From JANWXR01 sp033577755 (GTDB lineage Bacteria > Chloroflexota > Anaerolineae > Anaerolineales > UBA6663): DNA of 64,000 nucleotides. The position numbers were made by a program, and so were the translations under genes. Every line of letters starts with the position of its first letter. Position 1 is the stretch's first letter. Shown piece by piece: positions 51,034-57,881 of the stretch. The notes beneath the pieces are model-generated. The model saw only the letters and a program-made list of their open reading frames with translations, made no database searches and had not been told where the DNA came from. The stretch is from the NCBI GenBank assembly GCA_033577755.1, contig JAVQXV010000001.1, positions 1-64,000 on the forward strand, read 5' to 3'.

Positions 51034-52320
51034 ATGCGAAAGTCGAACGCTGTCTTCAAGACCAAACTCAAAAACGGTCTGACCGTCCTGCTTAAGGAAG
51101 TTCATGTCGCGCCGGTCATCTCGTGGTGGCTGTGGTATCGTGTCGGCTCACGGCATGAGAGGCCGGGCACCACCGGCGTCAGCCATTGGGTGGAGCACAT
51201 GTTGTTCAAGGGCACGCGGAAGTTCCCCGGCAACCTCGCCGACCGGCAAATCGCCCGCGACGGCGGCGTGCGCAACGCCATGACCTGGATGGATTACACG
51301 GCTTACTTCGAGACCCTGCCCGCCGACAAGATTGACTTCGCCCTGCAACTGGAGGCCGACCGGATGCGCCGGGCGCTGTTCCCGCCCAAAGAGGTCGAGT
51401 CAGAGCGCACCGTCATCATCTCCGAGCGGCAGATGTATGAGAACGAGCCGACCTTCCGCCTGAGCGAAGAGGTACAAAGCGCCGCGTTCCGCGTCCACCC
51501 CTACCATCACGAAGTCATTGGCGATCTGGCCGACCTGCGCACGATGACGCGCGATGACTTGTACAATCACTACCGGCGTTACTATGCACCCAACAACGCC
51601 ATCGCCGTCGCGGTAGGGGATTTCGACCGGAGGCAGATGCTGGCACGCATCGAGCAGCTCTTCGGCAGGTATAAACCGGTGGCGCTACCGGAGCTACGCC
51701 CGCGGCCTGAGCCGGAGCAGCGGGGTGAGCGCCGCATCAGCCTGAGCGGCGAGGGCGAAACGGCCTACGTGCAAATCGCCTACCACGCGCCCGCAGCCAC
51801 CGACCCAGACTTCTTCCCCATGGTTGCGCTCGACAGCATCCTGGCCGGGGCCTCGTCCTTCAACGTCTTCGGCAGCGGCGGAACCAGCAATCGCTCATCG
51901 CGGCTGTACCGGGCGCTGGTACAAACCGGCCTGGCCGCCAGCGTGGGCGGCAACTTCGCGCCGACTGTGGATCCGTATCTGTACACGTTCTATGCAACGG
52001 TGCGCGCCGGGCAAACGCCACAAGCCGTGGAGCAGGCCCTCAACGCCGAGATCGAGCGCGTGCGCAGTGAACCGGTGAGCGAGGCCGAACTTCACAAAGC
52101 CATCAAGCAGGCCAAGGCGCTGTTCGCCTACGGCGCGGAGAGCGTCACCAACCAGGGCTTCTGGCTGGGCTTTAGTGAGATATTGCAGGATTACACCTGG
52201 TTCGAGAACTACCTGCCCCGCTTGGAGGCCGTCACCGTGACCGACATCCAGCGCGTCGCGCAAAAATACTTCGCGCCGACCAACCGCACCGTCGGTTACT
52301 TTACGCCCGAACAAAAATAG
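51034..52320 (+). CDS. M16-family zinc peptidase, catalytic subunit
   Basis: The inverted zinc motif HxxEH is in GVSHWVEHMLFKGTRKFPGN near residue 56, with the distal Glu in VESERTVIISERQMYENEP. It resembles the catalytic halves of bacterial M16B heterodimers that degrade peptides. The start ATG at 51034 lies just after GAGGAGG, closer than usual, so exact start is uncertain. The partner gene follows after 31 bases. No signal peptide is seen, suggesting a cytoplasmic chamber protease. Confidence 0.92.
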   Translation: MRKSNAVFKTKLKNGLTVLLKEVHVAPVISWWLWYRVGSRHERPGTTGVSHWVEHMLFKGTRKFPGNLADRQIARDGGVRNAMTWMDYTAYFETLPADKIDFALQLEADRMRRALFPPKEVESERTVIISERQMYENEPTFRLSEEVQSAAFRVHPYHHEVIGDLADLRTMTRDDLYNHYRRYYAPNNAIAVAVGDFDRRQMLARIEQLFGRYKPVALPELRPRPEPEQRGERRISLSGEGETAYVQIAYHAPAATDPDFFPMVALDSILAGASSFNVFGSGGTSNRSSRLYRALVQTGLAASVGGNFAPTVDPYLYTFYATVRAGQTPQAVEQALNAEIERVRSEPVSEAELHKAIKQAKALFAYGAESVTNQGFWLGFSEILQDYTWFENYLPRLEAVTVTDIQRVAQKYFAPTNRTVGYFTPEQK

Positions 52321-52351
52321 AAAGGAGCAAGAGAGAAGCTGGAGGAAGCGG

Positions 52352-53710
52352 ATGAAAACCGACTTCTTCCTTCTTCCTTCTTCCTTTGGAATGCCCAAAG
52401 TTCAATCCAAAACGAAAGCCGCTCCCCCTTCTATTCCCGGCCCCGAGAACATCACCCGCCGTGTGCTGAACAACGGCATCGTCGTGCTGGCGCGCGAGAA
52501 CTTCACCAGCCCGTCCATCGTAGTGGATGCCGACCTGCGCGTGGGCGCGCTTTGGCACGGGCGAGAGCAGGCCGGCCTCGCAGACTTCACCGCTGCGGCC
52601 CTGATGCGCGGCACCGAGTATCATTCCTTCGAAGAGATTTATGAGCAGATCGAATCCGTCGGCGCCAGCCTGAGCGTCTCCGGCGGCACACACACCTCCG
52701 GCTTCTATGCCAAGTGCCTGGCCGAAGACCTCGACCTCATCCTCGGACTGGCCGCCGACGCGCTGCGCCGCCCGACATTCCCGGAAGACGAGATCGAGCG
52801 CCTGCGCGGGCAAATCATCACCCGGCTCCAGATCGAAGCCAACGACACACGCACGCGTGCCAGCCAGGCCTTCTACGAGCTGGCTTACCCCGAGCATCCG
52901 TACAGCATCGAAGAGTCCGGTTACCCTGAGACGATTGCGGCGCTCACCCGCGACGACCTGGTTCGCTTTCATCGCAACCACTGGGGGCCGCGCGGCATGG
53001 TCGTGACCGTAGTGGGAGCGCTGCCCGCCGAAGCCGCCGTGGCGCTGGTCGAAAAACACTTCGGCGATTGGAGCAACCCGGCGCAGACCGACCAGCCGCC
53101 GCTGCCGCCGCTTAAGCCGCTCAACGGCCTGACCCGCCGACATGTGCCGATGCCCGGCAAACAACAGAGCGATATCGTCCTGGGCGTGCCCGGCCCCGCG
53201 CGCAAGCACCCGCGCTTCTTCGCCGCGCTGTTGGCCAACAACATCCTGGGCGTCTTCGGCATGGGCGGGCGCATCGGCCATCAGGTGCGTGAGAAAAACG
53301 GCCTAGCCTACTATGCCGCCAGCAGCCTGAGCGGCGGGTTCGGCCCGGGCGCCTGGTACGCCTACGCCGGCGTCAACCCCGCCAACGTCCCGCGCGCCAT
53401 CGAGCTGATGCAGGCCGAGATACGCAAGTTGACGACCAAAAGAGTCACGCCCGCCGAGCTGGCCGACAATCAGGCTCAGTTCATCGGCCGCCTGCCTCTG
53501 CGGCTGGAGACCAACGAAGGAGTCGCCAACATCCTCAGCACCATCGAGCTGTTCGACCTCGGCCTGGACTACGTTCAACGTTACCCCGATCTGATCCGCA
53601 GCGTCACCCGCGATGACATCCTCGAGGTCGCGCGCGAGTTTCTGAATGTGGAGAATATGGCGCTGGCGGTGGCGGGGCCGGAGGAGTCATCAGTTATCAG
53701 TCATGACTGA
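52352..53710 (+). CDS. M16-family peptidase-like protein, non-catalytic partner
   Basis: The fold is M16, but the zinc motif position reads GLADFTAAALMRGTEYHSF, without HxxEH, so the chain cannot bind zinc. It keeps the substrate-binding block QVREKNGLAYYAASSLSGG (the R/Y pair) in its second half. It should pair with the upstream catalytic subunit. The ATG at 52352 has GGAGG at good distance; the first 13 residues come from CTTC-repeat DNA, so the ATG at 52391 may be ancestral. Confidence 0.9.
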   Translation: MKTDFFLLPSSFGMPKVQSKTKAAPPSIPGPENITRRVLNNGIVVLARENFTSPSIVVDADLRVGALWHGREQAGLADFTAAALMRGTEYHSFEEIYEQIESVGASLSVSGGTHTSGFYAKCLAEDLDLILGLAADALRRPTFPEDEIERLRGQIITRLQIEANDTRTRASQAFYELAYPEHPYSIEESGYPETIAALTRDDLVRFHRNHWGPRGMVVTVVGALPAEAAVALVEKHFGDWSNPAQTDQPPLPPLKPLNGLTRRHVPMPGKQQSDIVLGVPGPARKHPRFFAALLANNILGVFGMGGRIGHQVREKNGLAYYAASSLSGGFGPGAWYAYAGVNPANVPRAIELMQAEIRKLTTKRVTPAELADNQAQFIGRLPLRLETNEGVANILSTIELFDLGLDYVQRYPDLIRSVTRDDILEVAREFLNVENMALAVAGPEESSVISHD

Positions 53711-53738
53711 TGACCGAAGACTAATGGCTGAAGACTGA
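53691..53738. repeat. Word repeat with a perfect palindrome across the M16 stop codon
   Basis: ATCAGTCATGACTGAT (53696-53711) is a 16-base palindrome containing the TGA stop, followed by GACCGAAGACT/GGCTGAAGACT words. It fills the gap to acpS and encodes the last residues (ISHD) of the M16 partner. Confidence 0.5.
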
Positions 53739-54113
53739 ATGTTACGCACCGGCGTTGACCTGATCGAAGTGGCGCGGGTGGAGGCGGCGCTGACGCGGCA
53801 CGGTGAGCGTTTTTTGCAGCGCTGTTTCACGGCGCAGGAACGGGCAGATTGCGCCGGCCGGCCGGCCTCACTGGCGGCGCGCTTTGCCGCTAAAGAGGCC
53901 GTCGCCAAAGCGCTGGGCTGTGGCATCGGCGCCGTCGGCTGGCTGGATATTGAAATTGTCAACGGCCCGGAACGCGAACCGCAGCTGCGCCTGCACGGGA
54001 CGGCGCGAGAACGCGCCGCGCGGTTGGGATTGAATCGGTGGGCCATCAGCCTGAGCCACACCCACGAGCACGCCATCGCTGTGGCCGTGGCGCAGGGCAG
54101 GCAAGGAGAATGA
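53739..54113 (+). CDS. acpS: Holo-[acyl-carrier-protein] synthase
   Basis: It transfers phosphopantetheine from CoA to acyl carrier protein. The Mg-binding Asp is in RTGVDLIEVARVEAAL and the catalytic Glu in AARFAAKEAVAKALG near residue 53. The C-terminal WAISLSHTHEHAIAVAVA completes the fold. Length 124 aa is standard for AcpS. It follows the M16 pair by 28 bases of repeat DNA. Confidence 0.95.
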   Translation: MLRTGVDLIEVARVEAALTRHGERFLQRCFTAQERADCAGRPASLAARFAAKEAVAKALGCGIGAVGWLDIEIVNGPEREPQLRLHGTARERAARLGLNRWAISLSHTHEHAIAVAVAQGRQGE

Positions 54114-54308
54114 TGAGCAATTCGCGTGCATGCTCAGGCAGCAACTACAATCAGGGCACGTTCAAACTTCATTTCGCCGGCTAAAATCCCCGTTTTTTCA
54201 GAGCACTCAACTCTGGTTTCAAAGTGAGCCGTGCGCACGCAGAAGTTGTCGGACTACCAGAGGGGGTATGGCACGTTGAGTACAAAGGGCATAACAACCC
54301 GCACCGCC

Positions 54309-54824
54309 TCACTCTTTCCGTTCCGGCCAAGCCTCCTTCAGTCGCTGCCAGGTCACGCGCAGGTCTTCGGGAATGACGCGCGTATTGGCGGCCACGGTCA
54401 TGAAGTTGGTGTCGCCCGTCCAGCGCGGCACGACGTGTAAATGCACATGTTCGGCGATGCCGGCTCCCGCCGCCACACCGATGTTCATGCCCACGTTGAA
54501 GGCCTGCGGATTATAGAGCGTGCGCAGCGCCGCCAGCCCTTCGTTGAGCAGCAGCATCAGCTCGGTCAGCGTGGGCGTGTCCAGCTGCTCGGGGCTGGGC
54601 GTGTGGGCGTACGGCACCACCATGAAGTGACCGTTGTTGTAAGGATACCGGTTGAGGATGACGTAGGCGTAGCGGCCCCGCCGAACGATCAAATTCTCGG
54701 CGTCGCGCTCCTCGCGCGGCTTATCGCAAAAGATGCAGCCGGTGCTCTTGAGCAGGCCGGTTGCCGGCGACTGGGAGTTGCTTTGCAGGTAGGTCATGCG
54801 CCAGGGAGACCAGAGGTGTTCCAC
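54309..54824 (-). CDS. HIT-family hydrolase/phosphorylase (Ap4A-phosphorylase-like)
   Basis: The HIT triad motif reads EHVHLHVVPRW near residue 127, and CIFC near 31 opens a zinc-ribbon-like pair. MEHLWSPWRMTYLQS and YAYVILNRYPYNNGHFMVVP are typical of the Rv2613c-type group, which includes diadenosine tetraphosphate phosphorylases. The preceding gap (54114-54308) contains only a degenerate family A-like sequence near 54235 (GCGCACGCAGAAGTTGTC). Confidence 0.9.
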   Translation of the reverse strand: MEHLWSPWRMTYLQSNSQSPATGLLKSTGCIFCDKPREERDAENLIVRRGRYAYVILNRYPYNNGHFMVVPYAHTPSPEQLDTPTLTELMLLLNEGLAALRTLYNPQAFNVGMNIGVAAGAGIAEHVHLHVVPRWTGDTNFMTVAANTRVIPEDLRVTWQRLKEAWPERKE

Positions 54825-54859
54825 GTTGCGGATTGTAACAGACTCGGCGGCGGATGGAG

Positions 54860-54865
54860 TAAAAT
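54860..54865 (+). promoter_or_regulatory. -10 box directly before a GTG (leaderless biotin ligase gene)
   Basis: TAAAAT ends 6 bases before the GTG start at 54872, with no Shine-Dalgarno site. Fourth example of this layout in the window. Confidence 0.45.
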
Positions 54866-54871
54866 ACTTCC

Positions 54872-55666
54872 GTGCTCCATGCGCAAGAGCTGCTCCATCA
54901 ACTCAACGGCTGCCGGTTCGGCCATCCGCTCTACGTCTATCAGCAGATCGGCTCGACCAGCGACCGGGCCAAGCTGCTGGCCGAGAACGGCGCGCCGGAG
55001 GGCCTGCTGATCGTGGCCGAGGAACAGACGGCGGGCCGGGGCCGGGGCGGGCGTGCCTGGCTCACGCCGCCCGACAGCGCGCTGGCCTTCAGCCTGGTGC
55101 TGCGACCGGCGCTCACTGCGGAACAGGCCGCGCGTCTGGTCATGCTCGCTGGCGTGGCCGTGTGCGAGGCGGTGGAGCAAGTCGCCGAAGTGCAGCCGCG
55201 ACTCAAGTGGCCCAACGACGTGTTGCTCAACGGCAGGAAGTTCGCCGGTCTGCTGGCCGAATCGGCGCTGCGCGGCGAAGCGCTGGAGTACGTGGTGCTG
55301 GGCATCGGGCTGAACGTGAGCTGGGCGCCCGCGCCGGAGCAGGTGGACTTCCCGGCGACCTGCCTGCAGGCCGAGGCCGGACGCGAGGTGGATCGTGCCG
55401 GGCTGCTGCGCGCCATTCTGCTACGGCTAGAGGCCCGCTATGGGCAATTGAGCGACGAGGCGGCGTTCCCGACCCTGTTCGCCGATTGGCGGGCGCGGCT
55501 GGTGATGCTGGGCGAGCCGGCGGAGCTACGGCTGGAGACGGAGACGCTGGCGGGCGTGGCCGAAGACGTGGCGGCGGACGGCGCGCTGCTCTTCCGCCTG
55601 CCCTCGGGCGAGGTGCGGCGCGTGCTGGCCGGCAACTTGCACCTGCGTCCGGCGAGTGCGGTTTGA
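54872..55666 (+). CDS. birA: Biotin-[acetyl-CoA-carboxylase] ligase, monofunctional
   Basis: It activates biotin as biotinyl-AMP and attaches it to biotin carboxyl carrier protein. Motifs: QQIGSTSDRAKLLA near residue 24, the biotin loop EEQTAGRGRGGRAWLTP near 50 and RLKWPNDVLLNGRKFAGLL near 110, followed by LGIGLNVSWAP. There is no N-terminal DNA-binding domain, so it does not act as a repressor. Length 264 aa fits the short class. Start is the GTG at 54872. Confidence 0.93.
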   Translation: MLHAQELLHQLNGCRFGHPLYVYQQIGSTSDRAKLLAENGAPEGLLIVAEEQTAGRGRGGRAWLTPPDSALAFSLVLRPALTAEQAARLVMLAGVAVCEAVEQVAEVQPRLKWPNDVLLNGRKFAGLLAESALRGEALEYVVLGIGLNVSWAPAPEQVDFPATCLQAEAGREVDRAGLLRAILLRLEARYGQLSDEAAFPTLFADWRARLVMLGEPAELRLETETLAGVAEDVAADGALLFRLPSGEVRRVLAGNLHLRPASAV

Positions 55667-55721
55667 CGTCCGCTCAAATCGGGCTAGACTTCCGCCCAGG
55701 TCATCACTGGAGGGCTGTGCG

Positions 55722-55943
55722 ATGTTCGACAACCTGCGCCAACCGGAAAGCAACCGCGACGACGACCTGTACGGGGTCTATAACCTGTCGCGCACCGGCT
55801 CGGCCGGCGCCGGAGGGCGTATCCTCGGCCTGACCCCGGCACAGTTGTTCATCATCTCGGTGGTGCTTTTCGTCAACGTTGCGCTGCTGAGTTGTTTTGC
55901 GCTGGTTGTCTTCGAGAAGATTGACCTGGCGAAGCTGTTCTAG
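55722..55943 (+). CDS. Small single-span membrane protein (73 aa)
   Basis: A polar N-terminus (DNLRQPESNRDDDLYGVYNL) leads to one long hydrophobic helix, LFIISVVLFVNVALLSCFAL. The ATG at 55722 has GGAGGG 8 bases upstream. No family recognised. It follows birA on the same strand by 55 bases, and its stop overlaps the stop of the broken phosphatase gene on the other strand. Confidence 0.65.
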   Translation: MFDNLRQPESNRDDDLYGVYNLSRTGSAGAGGRILGLTPAQLFIISVVLFVNVALLSCFALVVFEKIDLAKLF

Positions 55944-56421
55944 AGCTTATCGGCGGCGCTGCCCGCCTGACCCTCCGCAATCCTTCGTCGCATCCGGGCG
56001 ATGAAGACCTCCCACACCGGATAGTGGCTGCCCGCCCAAAGGGTGGCGCGGAACTTTTCTGCCTTGGCCTCCGACCAGCCCAGGTGCTTCTGAGCGTAAA
56101 GCGAATAGAAAGCCGTCACGCGGAAGTTGGCCGCGCAGTGGATGAGCGTCTTGCCGGGCGGGAGGCCGGCCAGCGTCGCCTCGAAGTCGCTTTCTTTAGG
56201 ATTGTCTCACGCCACCGGGATGTGAAAGTGTAGTTCAGGCCGAGCGCGCGGGCCAGCCTGGCTTCGTCCTCCGGCGAGTGCGGCGGGTTGTCGGTGGCGA
56301 GGTTGATGACGTTGACCACGCCCTCCTTCGCCGCGGCGCGCAACTGCTCCGCCGTTGGCTGGCCGGCGGTGAGGATGTCTTCGCTCACCTTGAGGTAGTT
56401 GTAGATTTCTTCGGAACTCAT
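55940..56421 (-). pseudogene. Broken DUF442-like protein-tyrosine-phosphatase-like gene
   Basis: The first frame starts MSSEEIYNYLKVSEDILTAG and runs to GLNYTF. The proper continuation HIPVA-DNPKESDFEATLAG and LIHCAANFRVTAFYSLYAQ is in another frame, ending at 55940. Two lesions separate the parts: an apparent AC dinucleotide duplication near 56227-56230, and a TGA (56207-56209) where the family has Trp. Restoring both gives a normal full-length protein with the HC(x)nR phosphatase loop. The rest is well kept, so inactivation is recent or a sequencing/assembly fault. Confidence 0.75.
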
Positions 56422-56439
56422 ATCAGGCCGCTTTCCGCT

Positions 56440-57384
56440 TCATTCCTTGATAAGCGCTGCAATGGCTTCGCGGATGATGCCGGCGCTGCGGGTTAGCGCG
56501 GCCTGCTCATCGGCGTTGAGCGGCAAGGAGAGCGTACCGAGGATGCCGCGCCCGCCGACCAGATGCGGCACCGAGACGGTCACGTCGCGCACGCCGGCGA
56601 CTTCCTCCAGCGGCGTGCACACGCTCAGTATCGCGCGCTGGTCGCCGAGGATGGCCTGCACGATGCGGGCCAGCGCGCTGCCGATGCCGTAGTACGTCGC
56701 CCGTTTACCGGCGATGATGTGATACGCCGCGCGGCGCACGCCCTCGTCAATCCGCTGCCGGTCGGTCTCGTCCACCGTCACGCCGGTCTCGCGGCAATAC
56801 TCCGCCAGCGGGATGCCGCCCACCATCGCCGCCGACCAGGCCAGCACCTCGCTGTCGCCGTGCTCGCCCAGCACATAGGCGTGGATGTGCTGCGGGTCTA
56901 CGCCGAGGTGACGGCCGAGCAGCGCGCGGAAGCGGGCGGTATCCAGCGTGGTGCCGGAGCCGATGACGCGATAGCTCGGCACGCCGAACGGCGCGGCGTA
57001 GTGCGCGGTGAGGTGCGTCATCACGTCCACGGGGTTGGTGGCCACGAGCAGCACGGCCTCAGGCGCGTGTTGCAGCACGCTGGGCACCACAGAGCGAAAG
57101 ACTGCCGCGTTGCGCTCGAGCAGTTGCAGGCGCGTCTCGCCCGGCTGCTGGTTGACGCCGGCGGTGAGGATGACGACGCGGCAGCCGGCCAGGTCGGGGT
57201 AGTCGCCGGCGCGCACGTCGAGCGGGTGCGCGAAGGGCACGGCGTGGAACAGGTCGTCGGCCTCGGCCTGCGCGCGGGCGGTGTTCAAGTCCACCAGCAC
57301 AATCTCGCGCCCGATGCCGCGCATGACTAGCGCGTACGCCGCCGTCGCCCCCACAAAGCCGCTGCCGACAATGCCGATCTTCAT
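56440..57384 (-). CDS. ldh: L-lactate dehydrogenase
   Basis: It interconverts pyruvate and L-lactate with NADH. The NAD motif GIVGSGFVGATAAYALVMRG opens the protein; the substrate loop GVNQQPGETRLQLLERN has Gln at the position that separates lactate from malate dehydrogenases (Arg). The catalytic pair is in GSGTTLDTARFRALL and VLGEHGDSEVLAWS. Length 314 aa is standard. Start ATG is preceded by AAAGGAGTTTCAAC, a good ribosome site. It lies just upstream of the broken phosphatase gene. Confidence 0.93.
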   Translation of the reverse strand: MKIGIVGSGFVGATAAYALVMRGIGREIVLVDLNTARAQAEADDLFHAVPFAHPLDVRAGDYPDLAGCRVVILTAGVNQQPGETRLQLLERNAAVFRSVVPSVLQHAPEAVLLVATNPVDVMTHLTAHYAAPFGVPSYRVIGSGTTLDTARFRALLGRHLGVDPQHIHAYVLGEHGDSEVLAWSAAMVGGIPLAEYCRETGVTVDETDRQRIDEGVRRAAYHIIAGKRATYYGIGSALARIVQAILGDQRAILSVCTPLEEVAGVRDVTVSVPHLVGGRGILGTLSLPLNADEQAALTRSAGIIREAIAALIKE

Positions 57385-57412
57385 GTTGAAACTCCTTTGC
57401 TGTGAGATGAAG

Positions 57413-57535
57413 TGAGTCCACTACAAAAAGGATGTTTCACCGCTGAGATTGCAGAGCACGCGGAGAAAGAAATAATCAAGGAAGTACTCTGCGCTCTCCC
57501 TGTTCTCTCTGCGGTGCGTTTTTTCAGTGCACTCA
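57413..57535. repeat. Family B repeat, copy 4 (123 bp)
   Basis: It begins TGAGTCCACTACAAAAAGGA and ends CAGTGCACTCA. The interior has TTTCACCGCTGAGATTGCAG and a hairpin of GCGGAGAAA/TTCTCTCTGC words ending in GCGTTTTTTCAG. A family A element begins nine bases after it. Confidence 0.65.
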
Positions 57536-57544
57536 TGAAGTGCA

Positions 57545-57648
57545 GTGTGCACGCAAAACATATCAGCCGCACCCTGAGCGGACGCTGAGCGAAGCGAGGC
57601 GGTAGTCGAAGGGGCGGCACGTTCCCTGACAATCTTTGCGTGCATACG
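57545..57648 (-). mobile_element. Family A element, complete copy 7 (104 bp)
   Basis: Ends GTGTGCACGCAAA and TTTGCGTGCATAC (one mismatch). The flanks GAAGTGCA and GAAGTGTA match at 7 of 8 bases directly at the element ends. Same orientation as copies 5 and 6. Confidence 0.78.
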
Positions 57649-57816
57649 AAGTGTAACCGCGAAGGCGCGAAGCGCGCAAAGGCCGGTACAATTGGGGTGC
57701 CTTCCTGGATTTCGACTAGGCCGCTTCCTGAGCAGAGGCCCGCAGTTTTCTGTGGGCCGCAGTCGAAGGAGCGGCCAATACTCTGGAATGCACCCTGCAA
57801 TTGGAGTGAAGGCGCC

Positions 57817-57868
57817 GGTTGAGCGAAGGCAGTCTGGTTGAGCGAAAGCATAGCCTTCGCTCAACCAG
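57817..57868 (+). repeat. Three copies of a GGTTGAGCGAA-type word, two direct and one inverted
   Basis: GGTTGAGCGAAGGC (57817-57830) is exactly mirrored by GCCTTCGCTCAACC (57853-57866). A second direct copy (57835-57849) can also pair with the same arm, so two mutually exclusive hairpins are possible just upstream of the WD40 lipoprotein start at 57882. Confidence 0.6.
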
Positions 57869-57881
57869 GCAGCCCCCTGTG

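Noticed and set aside
54229..54290. An eighth family A element
   Set aside because: Only a weak resemblance (GCGCACGCAGAAGTTGTC) with no second end; mentioned only as degenerate.
57419..57864. Two minus-strand frames over the repeat region between ldh and the WD40 gene
   Set aside because: They are read-throughs of family A and B repeats, giving CVHT/FACT-type peptides that recur at every copy.
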